Shown: positions 34,644-44,370, counted from the stretch's first letter. The stretch is DNA of 52,077 nucleotides from Clostridiales bacterium (GCA_012523775.1 JAAYTK010000080.1:1-52077), one strand, 5' to 3'. Made by a program: numbers and translations. The notes: generated by a model not told the origin, from the letters alone.

Positions 34644-34904
34644 ATGAAAGGGTATATAGAGGAACGAGCGGTTGAAATCGCTAATTATATTATCGAGAAT
34701 AATGCTACTGTGAGGCAGACCGCAAAGCAGTTTGGCATATCGAAGTCAACTGTACATAAGGATGTAACAGAACGTCTTATCCAAATCAATCCATCACTGG
34801 CCAATAGGGCAAGAGTAGTATTAGACCTCAACAAGTCGGAGCGTCATATCAGAGGTGGTATGGCTACAAAGGAAAAATACCTTAATAAAGCAAAGTACAA
34901 TTAG
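34644..34904 (+). CDS. spoIIID: Sporulation transcriptional regulator SpoIIID
   Basis: An 86-residue DNA-binding protein of the mother-cell sporulation cascade. The helix-turn-helix (TVRQTAKQFGISKSTVHKDVTERL, about residues 22-45) and the basic C-terminus (HIRGGMATKEKYLNKAK) are very well conserved in SpoIIID. RBS AGAGGGGG precedes ATG 34644. It is a strong marker that the organism forms endospores. It is separate from the mannan locus (hairpin before it) and has its own terminator. Confidence 0.97.
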   Translation: MKGYIEERAVEIANYIIENNATVRQTAKQFGISKSTVHKDVTERLIQINPSLANRARVVLDLNKSERHIRGGMATKEKYLNKAKYN

Positions 34905-34929
34905 GTATATTAATATTCATATTACACGG

Positions 34930-34969
34930 AAGGTATCTTTGTGTGAAATTTCACATGAGATGCCTTTTT
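34930..34969 (+). terminator. Terminator of spoIIID
   Basis: AAGGTATCT (34930-34938) pairs with AGATGCCTT (34958-34966) with one G-T pair, and the inner GTGTGAAATTTCACAT folds further. The T-run ends at 34969. Confidence 0.85.
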
Positions 34970-34984
34970 AATGTGAAAAAATAT

Positions 34985-35032
34985 CCGCCCCCAGGCACCA
35001 TATTTTTGATATTGACGGTAGGGTGAGGGCGG
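34985..35032 (+). other. GC-rich imperfect inverted repeat between spoIIID and rnfC
   Basis: CCGCCC (34985-34990) faces GGGCGG (35027-35032), with weaker inner pairing (CACC opposite GGTAGGGTG). It is much more GC-rich than the flanks. It may be part of an unannotated structured RNA or a terminator remnant. The rest of the 340-base gap is AT-rich and holds the rnf promoter. Confidence 0.35.
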
Positions 35033-35161
35033 TCCTATAATAAAGGTAGCTTTAAGGAATGTAAGTTAATATATTATTAGCATTTTTTTTGCTGTTATAT
35101 AGAATATTTTAGTGTTTATTGATACAAAAATTAAAAACATGATGTCAATAATCTATAAATA

Positions 35162-35170
35162 TGCTATAAT
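35162..35170 (+). promoter_or_regulatory. Extended -10 promoter of the rnf operon
   Basis: TGCTATAAT, identical to the mannan-locus promoter element at 16611-16619, lies 75 bases before the rnfC ATG. No consensus -35 is seen at 17 bases. Confidence 0.6.
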
Positions 35171-35244
35171 AAAATGCGTGTGTCTACTAAGCATATGTTT
35201 GTTTATTATTTAACACAAAATATATAGAAAGAAGGAATAGGATA

Positions 35245-36588
35245 ATGGCAAGGTTGACATTTATGGGTGGTATCCATACATATGAAGGCAAGGAATTGTC
35301 TAAGGATAAACCCACAACTGTTCTATTACCAAAGGGTGATTTGGTATTTCCACTGTCCCAGCACATTGGAGCACCCGCTAAGCCTCTGGTGGCGAAGGGC
35401 GATTCGGTATTGGTTGGCCAGAAGATTGCTGAAGCAGACGGTTATATCTCATCGAATATCATAAGCTCTGTATCCGGTACTGTAAAAGCAGTCGAAAGAA
35501 GACTGACACCTGCCGGTAAAATGGAAGAATCCATAATAATCACTAACGACAATGAATATAAAAAGATAGAGAGCTTCGGACATGAGCGTGATTATACTAA
35601 AATGTCTAAGGAAGAAATCAGAGAAGCAGTTAAGGAAGCCGGAATCGTCGGACTTGGAGGAGCCGGGTTCCCTACTCATGTGAAGCTGACTCCTAAGGAT
35701 GAGAGCAAAATCGATTATGTTATTGTAAACGGTGCTGAATGTGAGCCATATTTGACATCTGATTATAGACTTATGATGGAGGAGCCCGAGAAGATAATCG
35801 GTGGATTAAAAATTGTACTTCGGCTGTTTGAAAATGCCAAGGGTATTATCGGCATTGAGGACAACAAGCCGGATGCGATTAATTTGTTCAAAGAGCTTAC
35901 GGCAAACGATTCCAATATAGAGGTCAAAGCTCTGAAGACTAAATATCCTCAGGGCGGTGAACGTCAACTGGTTTATGTTACTACCGGAAGAAAGCTTAAT
36001 TCAAAGAAGCTGCCGGCTGATGTAGGATGTATCGTAAATAATGTAGCAACCCTAGCAGGTGTCTATATGGCTGTGGCTGAATCCACACCTTTAATTAATA
36101 GAATAGTTACCATATCCGGAGATGCGGTAGCTGAGCCTCAGAACTTTTTGGTACCCATCGGTATGAATTTTTCAGAAATTCTTGAAGCCGCAGGCGGATT
36201 TAAGGTCCAGCCTAAGAAGATTATTTTTGGCGGACCTATGATGGGAAATGCCATGTATACATTTGATGTGCCTGTTACTAAGACAGCAAATGCATTACTT
36301 GGTTTTGTGAAGGATGAAGCAGCGGTAGAGGAATCACCTTGTATCCTCTGTGGAAGATGTTATTATAAATGTCCTTTGAATCTGCTGCCGGCGAAGTTAC
36401 AGATGCTAGGGCTGAATAATGAGGATGAAAAATTCGTTGAATTTGACGGAATGGAATGCTGTGGTTGTGGCTGCTGCTCCTATATATGTCCGGCTAACAG
36501 AAGCCTGACACAGACTATAGTTAGTACAAAGCATAGAATCCTGGACAAGAAGCATGAGCTCCAAGAGCTGCATCATAAGGATAACTAA
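35245..36588 (+). CDS. rnfC: Rnf complex subunit RnfC
   Basis: A 447-residue peripheral subunit of the ferredoxin:NAD oxidoreductase (Rnf). It has the NADH/FMN-binding region (GIVGLGGAGFPTHVKL, about residues 134-149; NGAECEPYLT) and two [4Fe-4S] motifs at the C-terminus (CILCGRCYYKCP and CCGCGCCSYICP). The complex couples ferredoxin oxidation by NAD to export of Na+ or H+, a main energy source in acetogenic and fermentative anaerobes. RBS AGAAAGAAGG precedes ATG 35245. It opens the C-D-G-E-A-B operon. Confidence 0.97.
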   Translation: MARLTFMGGIHTYEGKELSKDKPTTVLLPKGDLVFPLSQHIGAPAKPLVAKGDSVLVGQKIAEADGYISSNIISSVSGTVKAVERRLTPAGKMEESIIITNDNEYKKIESFGHERDYTKMSKEEIREAVKEAGIVGLGGAGFPTHVKLTPKDESKIDYVIVNGAECEPYLTSDYRLMMEEPEKIIGGLKIVLRLFENAKGIIGIEDNKPDAINLFKELTANDSNIEVKALKTKYPQGGERQLVYVTTGRKLNSKKLPADVGCIVNNVATLAGVYMAVAESTPLINRIVTISGDAVAEPQNFLVPIGMNFSEILEAAGGFKVQPKKIIFGGPMMGNAMYTFDVPVTKTANALLGFVKDEAAVEESPCILCGRCYYKCPLNLLPAKLQMLGLNNEDEKFVEFDGMECCGCGCCSYICPANRSLTQTIVSTKHRILDKKHELQELHHKDN

Positions 36589-36645
36589 AGTGTCCGGGAA
36601 TTGGGTTGAAATACAGATTAGAAAATTTAGAAAGAGGTGTAAGCT

Positions 36646-37647
36646 TTGAGCGATTTGTATAATGTGTCGGCAGCCCCTCATATAAGGAGCTCAGTTAAGA
36701 CAAATACAATAATGCAGGATGTTATTATTGCCCTGATACCGGCCAGCCTGTTTGGTATATTCAATTTTGGCTTAAGAGCATTGCTGGTAATTCTGGTTAC
36801 TGTTTTATCCTGTGTTGTTACTGAATATGTATATTGTAAGCTAATGAAGATAAAGAGCGAGCCTTGGGATTATAGTGATGTTGTAACAGGTCTGTTACTT
36901 GCACTTAACCTACCGGTTAGTATACCGTTTTGGATGGCCGCACTGGGTGGCGTATTCGCCATATTGATTGTGAAGATGTTGTTTGGAGGACTGGGTCAAA
37001 ACTTTATGAACCCTGCACTTGCAGCCCGTGTATTTCTCTTTATCAGCTTTCCGGGCAGAATGGCATCATTTTTGGTCGATAAGGTTAGTTCTCCCACGGT
37101 AGTGGATTTCTTAAGAGGCGGTGTGTTGGTATTGGATGGTGTATCCGGAGCGACTCCCTTAGGACAGCTTAAGGCAGGAGAGACAGTGGATTTACTAAAA
37201 CTGTTTGTTGGTCAGATAGGAGGAACCATAGGAGAAACCAGCGCATTGGCATTGCTTATCGGAGCGGCTTATCTGTTTTACCGTAAGGTTATTACTCCTA
37301 TAATACCATTTAGCTATATTCTATCATTTGCAGTATTTGCATTGATTTTCGGCGGACATGGTTTTGATGCTAATTATTTATTGGGTCAGATTCTTGGCGG
37401 TGGACTCATTCTTGGAGCATTTTACATGGCAACCGACTATGTAACATGTCCAACGACACCGAAGGGACAAATTATCTTTGGTGTGTTCCTGGGAGTCATG
37501 ACAGGCATATTTAGAATTATCGGTACCAGTGTGGAAGGTGTATCCTTTGCAATTATATTAGGCAACCTTTTGGTACCTCTTATTGATAATTTTACACGCC
37601 CAAGAACATTCGGAAAGGAGCGTGAAAAGAATGTCAAACAAAAATAA
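36646..37647 (+). CDS. rnfD: Rnf complex subunit RnfD
   Basis: A 333-residue membrane subunit with about ten helices. The covalent-flavin site SGAT is at residues 167-170, so Thr170 should carry FMN. The N-terminus (APHIRSSVKTNTIMQDVIIALIPA) is typical of RnfD and NqrB relatives. Its start (TTG 36646, after an AAAGAGG RBS) is uncommon but matches the family start. It overlaps rnfG by 17 bases. Confidence 0.96.
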   Translation: MSDLYNVSAAPHIRSSVKTNTIMQDVIIALIPASLFGIFNFGLRALLVILVTVLSCVVTEYVYCKLMKIKSEPWDYSDVVTGLLLALNLPVSIPFWMAALGGVFAILIVKMLFGGLGQNFMNPALAARVFLFISFPGRMASFLVDKVSSPTVVDFLRGGVLVLDGVSGATPLGQLKAGETVDLLKLFVGQIGGTIGETSALALLIGAAYLFYRKVITPIIPFSYILSFAVFALIFGGHGFDANYLLGQILGGGLILGAFYMATDYVTCPTTPKGQIIFGVFLGVMTGIFRIIGTSVEGVSFAIILGNLLVPLIDNFTRPRTFGKEREKNVKQK

Positions 37648-38275
37648 GAAACCGTCTATATTGCGGGACGCTCTTTCGCTGACTTTGATAACAATAATTT
37701 GCAGCTTTGCCTTGGCATTTGTATATGAGATCACAAAGGATCCCATCAAAGCCCAGGAGGATGCCAAAAAGAATGAAGGCTATCAGGTTGTATTTTCAGA
37801 TGCTGCTGAGTTGGTAACGGATGAAGAGTTGGTAGCTCTTGCGGCTGAAACGGATTTATCCTCATTGAATGCCGATTATTCAGGTGTTACTATTGATGAT
37901 GTGGTACAAGCTCTGGATGGTAACGGCAATAAGATAGGTTATATCGTTAAATCAAATGTCAGAGGATATTCCAGCACTATCTCGGTAGCCACAGGATATT
38001 CATTAGAAGGCGTCGTACAGGGTATTGAGCTGTTGAGTATTAACGATACACCAGGATTTGGTATGGAGCTTACCAATCCCGAGTTTAAGGACAGATTTAG
38101 CGGTGTAAAAACCAATCACTTCAATGTAACAAAGGGTAATGCGGCTAATGAAAATGATATAGATGTTTATAGCGGATCGACTGTATCAACAACAGCGGTA
38201 GTTAAAGCGGTTAATGCCGGAATTGGCTTTCTGACTGAGAACGCTGAGGGCTTAGGAGGTGTGGAAAATGAATAA
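37631..38275 (+). CDS. rnfG: Rnf complex subunit RnfG
   Basis: A 214-residue protein with one N-terminal transmembrane helix (LTLITIICSFALAFVY) and an extracytoplasmic FMN-binding domain. The flavinylation motif SGST is at residues 181-184, with Thr184 as the attachment site. The start at ATG 37631 is preferred over an upstream in-frame ATG because of the GGAG RBS and the usual family start; this gives a 17-base overlap with rnfD. Confidence 0.95.
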   Translation: MSNKNKKPSILRDALSLTLITIICSFALAFVYEITKDPIKAQEDAKKNEGYQVVFSDAAELVTDEELVALAAETDLSSLNADYSGVTIDDVVQALDGNGNKIGYIVKSNVRGYSSTISVATGYSLEGVVQGIELLSINDTPGFGMELTNPEFKDRFSGVKTNHFNVTKGNAANENDIDVYSGSTVSTTAVVKAVNAGIGFLTENAEGLGGVENE

Positions 38276-38987
38276 ATATATAGAACGGTTAACAAATGGC
38301 TTATTTAAAGAAAACCCCACCTTTGTCCTTATGCTTGGTATGTGTCCTACTCTTGCGGTTACCATATCTGCATGGAACGGAGTGGGAATGGGCTTATCTA
38401 CAACCGTTGTTTTGGTGGCTTCTAATGTTATTATTGCGGCATTAAGAAAATTTATACCTAATACAGTAAGAATGCCATATTTTATAGTTGTAGTTGCTTC
38501 AATGGTTACAATAGTTCAGCTTCTGCTCCAGGCATATTTTCCGTCTGTTAATGAAGCCTTAGGTATTTATATACCTTTAATAGTTGTAAACTGCATAATC
38601 TTCGGTCGTGTAGAAGCCTATGCGGCAAAGAATAAAGTCGGACTCTCATTATTCGACGGTATAGGAATGGGACTCGGATTTACCATAGCATTGATACTTA
38701 TCGGATCGTTCCGTGAGGTTCTTGGTGCGGGTACTATATTCGGATTTAGAGTAATGCCTGAAAGCTTTGAACCGATAACGATGTTTGTTAAACCGCCGGG
38801 AGCCTTCCTTGTTCTTGCTATGCTTACCGCTCTTCAGAATAAATTCAAGCTTCCTTCTGCCACCAATGGCTCGGCTAAAACTTCTGCTCTTGCATGTGGT
38901 GGAGATTGTGCTAACTGCAGCGGTGAGACATATTCGGCTAATCATGAAAAAATAAACAGTGAAAATACCAAAAGAAAGGAGGACTAA
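38268..38987 (+). CDS. rnfE: Rnf complex subunit RnfE with Cys-containing C-terminal tail
   Basis: A 239-residue membrane subunit with six predicted helices (NqrD/RnfE family; NPTFVLMLGMCPTLAV at the start, RVEAYAAKN). AGGAGGT at 38254-38260 sits 7 bases before ATG 38268, so this start is chosen over GTG 38259. It overlaps rnfG by 8 bases. After the last helix it has a tail of about 40 residues with CGGDCANCSG, longer than in many RnfE proteins, which could bind a metal. Confidence 0.94.
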   Translation: MNKYIERLTNGLFKENPTFVLMLGMCPTLAVTISAWNGVGMGLSTTVVLVASNVIIAALRKFIPNTVRMPYFIVVVASMVTIVQLLLQAYFPSVNEALGIYIPLIVVNCIIFGRVEAYAAKNKVGLSLFDGIGMGLGFTIALILIGSFREVLGAGTIFGFRVMPESFEPITMFVKPPGAFLVLAMLTALQNKFKLPSATNGSAKTSALACGGDCANCSGETYSANHEKINSENTKRKED

Positions 38988-38992
38988 TCCGG

Positions 38993-39583
38993 ATGAATAC
39001 TAACTATTTTGTAAATTTACTAATTATATTAATAAGCGCTGCGTTTATTAATAATGTTATTCTAAGTCAGTTTTTAGGGATATGTCCTTTCCTTGGTATA
39101 TCGAATAAAATCAAGTCGGCAGTCGGAATGGGATTTGCGGTGATATTTGTTATTACCACAGCTTCGATTTTATGTAGCTTAATATTCCAATATATCCTGT
39201 CACCTATGGAGCTGGGATATCTGCAGACTATTGTATTTATTATTGTTATTGCGGCCTTGGTACAGTTTGTTGAAATGGTCGTTAAGAAAGTCAGTCCACC
39301 ACTTTATGACGCACTTGGAGTGTATCTTCCTCTGATTACTACCAACTGTGCGGTGCTTGGTGTTGCTCTTCTTAACGTTGAGAAAGGCTTTGATCTGGTT
39401 GAGAGTATAGTTAACGGCTTTGCTTCTGCTTTAGGCTTTACCATTTCGATAATCCTTATGGCAGGTATTCGTGAGAGAATGGAGCATAACAATATACCCA
39501 AAACACTTAAAGGCTTCCCAATCACTTTGATTACGGCAACCCTGATGGCTATGGCCTTCTATGGCTTTGCCGGCTTAGTATAG
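38993..39583 (+). CDS. rnfA: Rnf complex subunit RnfA
   Basis: A 196-residue membrane subunit, homologous to RnfE but in inverted topology. Characteristic segments are NNVILSQFLGICPFLG and the paired TTNCAVLGVAL, which carry the Cys residues that hold an [2Fe-2S] cluster between RnfA and RnfE. It begins 6 bases after rnfE with an AAAGGAGG RBS. Confidence 0.97.
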   Translation: MNTNYFVNLLIILISAAFINNVILSQFLGICPFLGISNKIKSAVGMGFAVIFVITTASILCSLIFQYILSPMELGYLQTIVFIIVIAALVQFVEMVVKKVSPPLYDALGVYLPLITTNCAVLGVALLNVEKGFDLVESIVNGFASALGFTISIILMAGIRERMEHNNIPKTLKGFPITLITATLMAMAFYGFAGLV

Positions 39584-39599
39584 AAGGGAGATATTTAGA

Positions 39600-40466
39600 A
39601 TGTATATGATTGATATAATAGGAGCAGATGCTCTGATAGATTTATCTGGTGTTGTAGCGGCGTTTAGTATAAAGGGCATAGGTATTGCTACGGTAGTTGT
39701 TAGTATTATCGGATTACTTATCGGTCTGTTTCTGGGATTGGCTGCTAAGAAGCTTGAAGTACCGGTAGACGAGATAGAAGCCAAGGTAAGAGAGTTGCTT
39801 CCTGGTGCCAACTGTGGAGGTTGCGGATATGCGGGCTGTGATGCCTGTGCAAAGGCGATAGCCATAGGAGAAGCCGCAGCCGATGTATGTCCTGTTGCTA
39901 GTAGCGATATACATGCAGAGATTGCCGCGGTTATGGGTAGCAATATAGAGGCCTCAGAAAGAATGGTTGCTTATGTTAATTGTGCCGGTACCTGTGATAA
40001 GGCCAAATCAAATTCCACGTACTACGGCCCTAAGGATTGTAAGCTGGCGGCCGGTGTGGGTGGTAACGGCTCTAAGGCCTGCAGCTATGGGTGCATAGGT
40101 TTTGGTTCATGCGTAAAGGTATGTGCATTTGATGCCATACATGTTATAGACGGAATAGCTGTGGTAGATAAAGAGAAATGTACGGGCTGTACCATGTGTT
40201 CGGCTGAATGTCCGATTGATATTATCGAAATGATACCCAAAAAAGCCAGAACACAGGTAACCTGCAGCTCAAACGACAAGGGTAAGGATGTTAAGACGGT
40301 ATGCTCTATAGGATGTATCGGATGTAAGCTTTGTGTAAAGGCCTGCGAATATGATGCAATCCATGTAGAGGATAATTTGGCAAAGGTTGATTACAGTAAA
40401 TGCGTAAATTGCGGAGCATGTGTAAAGGTATGTCCGGTAAAGGTAATTATGGAACAGCCTGCATAA
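39600..40466 (+). CDS. rnfB: Rnf complex subunit RnfB
   Basis: A 288-residue ferredoxin-interacting subunit. One N-terminal transmembrane helix (VVVSIIGLLIGLFLGLAA) is followed by the Fe-S domain GANCGGCGYAGCDACAKA (about residues 63-80). Further [4Fe-4S] motifs follow (CSYGCIGFGSCVKVC, CTGCTMCSAECP, CSIGCIGCKLCVKAC, CVNCGACVKVCP). This many clusters is usual in clostridial RnfB. ATG 39600 lies 10 bases after AAGGGAG. It ends the operon before a bidirectional terminator. Confidence 0.97.
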   Translation: MYMIDIIGADALIDLSGVVAAFSIKGIGIATVVVSIIGLLIGLFLGLAAKKLEVPVDEIEAKVRELLPGANCGGCGYAGCDACAKAIAIGEAAADVCPVASSDIHAEIAAVMGSNIEASERMVAYVNCAGTCDKAKSNSTYYGPKDCKLAAGVGGNGSKACSYGCIGFGSCVKVCAFDAIHVIDGIAVVDKEKCTGCTMCSAECPIDIIEMIPKKARTQVTCSSNDKGKDVKTVCSIGCIGCKLCVKACEYDAIHVEDNLAKVDYSKCVNCGACVKVCPVKVIMEQPA

Positions 40467-40480
40467 ATTATAAATAAAAA

Positions 40481-40518
40481 AACATCAGTAGTGGGTTTTT
40501 CCCCTACTGATGTTTTTA
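40481..40518. terminator. Bidirectional terminator between rnfB and the AraC-type gene
   Basis: AACATCAGTAG (40481-40491) pairs with CTACTGATGTT (40504-40514), extended by GGG/CCC around a T-rich loop. A-run on one side and T-run on the other suit termination from both convergent genes. Confidence 0.9.
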
Positions 40519-40523
40519 ATGTT

Positions 40524-41795
40524 TTATTTACTTATTTTATTTTTCATAATATACTCACTGGGAGTCATTCCTATTTTCTTCTTAAATATTCTGCTGAAGT
40601 AATTCGGATCCTTATAGCCAACCATGAAGCAGACCTCCTTTACAGTCAGACTGGAATTGGTTAAAAGTTCTTTGGCTTTTTTGACCCTCAGCATAGATAA
40701 CCAATCGATAAAGTTGAATCCTGTATTTTTCTTTATTAGCTTACTAAAATATTGAGGACTTATGTTAACCTGTTCGGCGGCATCCTCTAATGATATTTCC
40801 TCTGAATAGTTAGCCTCCAGATATTCTTTAGTGGCTTGTACAATCTTATTGGAATAATCTATGGCGTTATGCTTCTTTACATATCCGGTTATGTCGATGA
40901 ATTTCTGAAATGCCCATTCAATCAGCTCATTATCTCTAAGCTCCATCAAAGTGTTAATATGGCATGTATAATCAAAATAATCTATTTCCTCCATACCGTC
41001 GACTCTGGATGCGTGGGAAGCAAGGACCAGAGCCTCGATAATTTTGTTTCTTTTTGCCGTATCACTAAGAGGTTTTATTCGTTCCATCATCATTGTAAAG
41101 TAGTCATATCCCTCAGGCTTTCCGAGTCGGATAGCATCCATCATAAACTTCTCGGCTTCATGATAATCGTAGACAAAATAATTATCATAATTACTAAGAT
41201 CCTCCGCATGGATCATTTCATTTGGCTCGTTACAATAATGTATGCAGGATAAAGCCTCAAGAAAAGATGTATAAATGGAATGAATGCTTTGTACATTGCC
41301 TATACCGGCTATTAAATTAAGTCCAAACTCCTTATGCAGGCCGTCTACAATACTGGTCGTTAAAGAAAGGCTATTTGCCTTTGTATTCATGCCCGGTGCC
41401 ATGGTCTGTGGGCCCCCTGTAATTAAGACGCTAAATCTGTTATAAAGAATAGGTCCAATGGCAGAGGATACATTCTTAAGCGTTTTTTTGATATTATGAT
41501 AAATAGCAAGCTCATCCAATTCAAAGTCTATAACACTGGTTCGCTCTTTAGGCATGAATTCAAAGAGTATTAAATAACCCAAATCCTGAAGCTGCAGTAT
41601 ACTCCTAAAAATATTAAGCTCTTTATGGGAGGTTCCACGAAAGAATAATGAAAACATAAAACTCTTCTCTACATATGAAAAAATATCTTCTCTTGAAAAA
41701 TCTTTATATGATTTTATAATCTCCGAATGCAGACTATCCCAGAATTCTTTATTACTATCTTTTTCGGTCTTGTTGTTTTGGATTGATGTATTCAC
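40524..41795 (-). CDS. AraC-family transcriptional regulator
   Basis: A 423-residue regulator with two helix-turn-helix motifs at the C-terminus (ISLEDAAEQVNISPQYFSKLIKK and LTVKEVCFMVGYKDPNYFSRIFKK). The N-terminal 320 residues have no clear domain but share a look with YesN-type regulators without a receiver domain. The start is GTG 41795, because GTG 41804 lies inside the AAGGAG RBS itself. Such regulators often control sugar uptake; the mannan locus is a candidate target but is 6 kb away and no link is shown. Confidence 0.85.
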   Translation of the reverse strand: MNTSIQNNKTEKDSNKEFWDSLHSEIIKSYKDFSREDIFSYVEKSFMFSLFFRGTSHKELNIFRSILQLQDLGYLILFEFMPKERTSVIDFELDELAIYHNIKKTLKNVSSAIGPILYNRFSVLITGGPQTMAPGMNTKANSLSLTTSIVDGLHKEFGLNLIAGIGNVQSIHSIYTSFLEALSCIHYCNEPNEMIHAEDLSNYDNYFVYDYHEAEKFMMDAIRLGKPEGYDYFTMMMERIKPLSDTAKRNKIIEALVLASHASRVDGMEEIDYFDYTCHINTLMELRDNELIEWAFQKFIDITGYVKKHNAIDYSNKIVQATKEYLEANYSEEISLEDAAEQVNISPQYFSKLIKKNTGFNFIDWLSMLRVKKAKELLTNSSLTVKEVCFMVGYKDPNYFSRIFKKKIGMTPSEYIMKNKISK

Positions 41796-42059
41796 AAAAA
41801 TCACTCCTTATGGTGTCAAATAGTTCGTTTTTTTACATTATACCACTAAATTTACTATATTGCACGCTATATATTTGGGAAAAAACAATAAAAAGTAGAA
41901 AAATAAGGTAATATAATACATAATAAATTTATCATTCTGCCACATAAATGCCAAGATAAGGTAATAGGATAAAATAACACCAATATAAATTAATATCGGC
42001 TACATAGTATGCAGCGCGACTTGTGGCTTGTATTCCATATAAATTTTGAGGTTAAGGAT

Positions 42060-44282
42060 ATGATGGTACGTAAGATATATAATAAATACATATCGATAAT
42101 CCTTCCTATGTCTGTGCTTATTATCATAGGGCTTATTATGCTGTTCGGAAAAAAGAATATAAGTTACTATAATATAGGAAATAACGGTGCTGAACTTATG
42201 GTAATGTTTAACGAAACCCTTGACGAGGAGGATATAAATGAGCTTTTGGAGGGATACGGGAGCACTGTTGAATTAATTAAATTTAAGGAGGATTTTGCTC
42301 TTATTTCGGTTAGTGAAAGTGATAAATATCACGATGTCATGGAACGTCTTCGGAATCACAGACTTGTAAAGGTTGTTGAACCAAATGGTGAAGTACAGCT
42401 TATGCAGACGACTAACGATATGTACGCCGCAACCCAATGGTCGCTTCGCAATGAGGGGTCCTATAGGGTATTGGCTTCCGGTGTTATGAGAGAGATGTCA
42501 GCCACCAAGGACATAGATATGGATGTAATTGAAGCGTGGGAGTATATGAGTCAGGATATGGCAGAACGGAGAGAGGTTGTTGTTGCCATAATCGACACAG
42601 GAGTGGATTATAATCATCCTGATTTGTCAGGGCGGATATGGATAAATCCCAATGAAATACCCAATGACGGTATTGACAATGATAATAACGGATATATTGA
42701 TGATATTTACGGATGGGATTTTTATAATGATGACCCGAGTGTGTGCCATTATAAATTCGATAAGAAATCAGGCTTAAATCTTGCACTTCCTGAGGATAAT
42801 GATAATCACGGAACGCATATCGCCGGAATAATCGGAGCAGTGGCAAATAATGAAATAGGTATAGCGGGAATAGCCTCTAACATAGACTTAAAGATAATGT
42901 CGCTGAAAATTAACGGAGGCTCTGATGGAAACGGAAATATATCTGATGCAATTCTGGCAATAAAATATGCAACCGCTATGGGAGCAGACATTTGCAATAT
43001 CAGCTGGGGAACCACTCATTATTCAACCGCATTACTGGAGGCAATAAATGAGTCTGACATGTTGTTTGTAGCAGCAGCAGGAAACGGTGGAAATAATAAT
43101 GATAAAACACCAATATATCCGGCAGACTTTAAGCTCGACAACCTTATATCGACCACATTTATTGATGCCAACGGTATGATGACCAGATTATCTAACTATG
43201 GTAAGAAATCAATCGAGATAGCTGCACCCGGAGCCGATATATTAAGTACCATTGTGGGAACATACCAGACATTAAGCGGTTCATCCATGGCAGCACCTCA
43301 CGTGACAGCTGTTGCTTCCTTATTATATTCCTATAATGACAAATTCTACCCCTCGGCAGTGAAGGATATTATTATTAAAACCATTAAACCTATTGACGGA
43401 CTGGAGAACAAAGTAATTCATGCCGGTATTCCAAATGCATATGATGCATTGATGGAGGTAGATAATATAGTAGATGATATTTGGCCGCCGAATATTAATC
43501 TGACGACGATATTTAATAAAAATGAATTTATTATTCCTGTTAAGGTAGAGGATATTGGAAGATCCGATATACGGGTAATCCGTTGGCTGGCAGGCAGCAG
43601 GAAAGTAGCCGACTTTAATCGAGGTACGGCGGGATTGGCGGTAGATAACAATAAGATAACTGTGGCCAAGTCAGGAGCATATACCGTATATGCCGGTGAT
43701 TATGCGGGTAATGAGAGTGTACGGATAATCGAGATAGAAGATGATGTTACCCCGCCGAAGATATCGTTATCATATAGTGTATCAGAAAACTACAAAACAA
43801 GGACCATAAATATTCGTGTGGTTGACGGACAAAGTGGCATAAGAAGAGTTAAGATTTTGGAGGGTATCAAAAAGGAATCTGATTTTCTACCTGCCAATTC
43901 GGGAACCGAGATAATTTTAGAGAATAGCAGAGCCTTCTATGAAGTAAAAAAAGACGGTATATATACTCTGTATGCCATAGACAATCGTGGGAATCATATA
44001 GTAAAGCCTATTGAAGTTAAGACTATATTATCAAGTGATTTGAAGTTTGCCCGAACCGATAAGGTTATTACTGTCGGAGAAGATTTCTATCTAAGAGCAT
44101 TCATAAAGCCATCCAATTCGACTGACATAATAACCTATACCAGTTCCGATACCCGTGTAGCAACGATTAACAGTAAGGGTAAGGTAGTCGCCCATAGCGA
44201 AGGAATAACTACCATAACCGCAAGGACAAATAACGGATTAAAGGCTGTGTGCAGGGTTATAGTGATTAAGAAGAATCCTTAA
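42060..44282 (+). CDS. Membrane-anchored S8 (subtilisin-like) protease with Big2 domain
   Basis: A 740-residue protein. One N-terminal transmembrane helix (ISIILPMSVLIIIGLIMLFG), an I9-like propeptide (about residues 45-120), then the subtilase domain. The triad is Asp179 (AIIDTGVDYNHPD), His250 (NDNHGTHIAG) and Ser409 (LSGSSMAAPHV). Two Ig-like regions and a final Big2 domain (about 660-740, ITYTSSDTRVATINSKGKV) follow. It should be a surface protease facing outside. The start is ATG 42060, after GAGGTTAAGGA; the frame extends 51 bases upstream without an RBS. The 264 bases before it are AT-rich and show no gene. Confidence 0.9.
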   Translation: MMVRKIYNKYISIILPMSVLIIIGLIMLFGKKNISYYNIGNNGAELMVMFNETLDEEDINELLEGYGSTVELIKFKEDFALISVSESDKYHDVMERLRNHRLVKVVEPNGEVQLMQTTNDMYAATQWSLRNEGSYRVLASGVMREMSATKDIDMDVIEAWEYMSQDMAERREVVVAIIDTGVDYNHPDLSGRIWINPNEIPNDGIDNDNNGYIDDIYGWDFYNDDPSVCHYKFDKKSGLNLALPEDNDNHGTHIAGIIGAVANNEIGIAGIASNIDLKIMSLKINGGSDGNGNISDAILAIKYATAMGADICNISWGTTHYSTALLEAINESDMLFVAAAGNGGNNNDKTPIYPADFKLDNLISTTFIDANGMMTRLSNYGKKSIEIAAPGADILSTIVGTYQTLSGSSMAAPHVTAVASLLYSYNDKFYPSAVKDIIIKTIKPIDGLENKVIHAGIPNAYDALMEVDNIVDDIWPPNINLTTIFNKNEFIIPVKVEDIGRSDIRVIRWLAGSRKVADFNRGTAGLAVDNNKITVAKSGAYTVYAGDYAGNESVRIIEIEDDVTPPKISLSYSVSENYKTRTINIRVVDGQSGIRRVKILEGIKKESDFLPANSGTEIILENSRAFYEVKKDGIYTLYAIDNRGNHIVKPIEVKTILSSDLKFARTDKVITVGEDFYLRAFIKPSNSTDIITYTSSDTRVATINSKGKVVAHSEGITTITARTNNGLKAVCRVIVIKKNP

Positions 44283-44307
44283 CGGTCATATAATATAATA
44301 AGTTGTA

Positions 44308-44351
44308 TTTGCTTTGTCTTTATCGGAATTATCCTTTAGAGACAAAGCAAA
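44308..44351 (+). terminator. Inverted repeat after the protease gene
   Basis: TTTGCTTTGTCT (44308-44319) pairs perfectly with AGACAAAGCAAA (44340-44351), loop 20 bases. It separates the protease gene from the ribosomal cluster. Confidence 0.8.
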
Positions 44352-44370
44352 ATATAGCTAAAAATTTATA

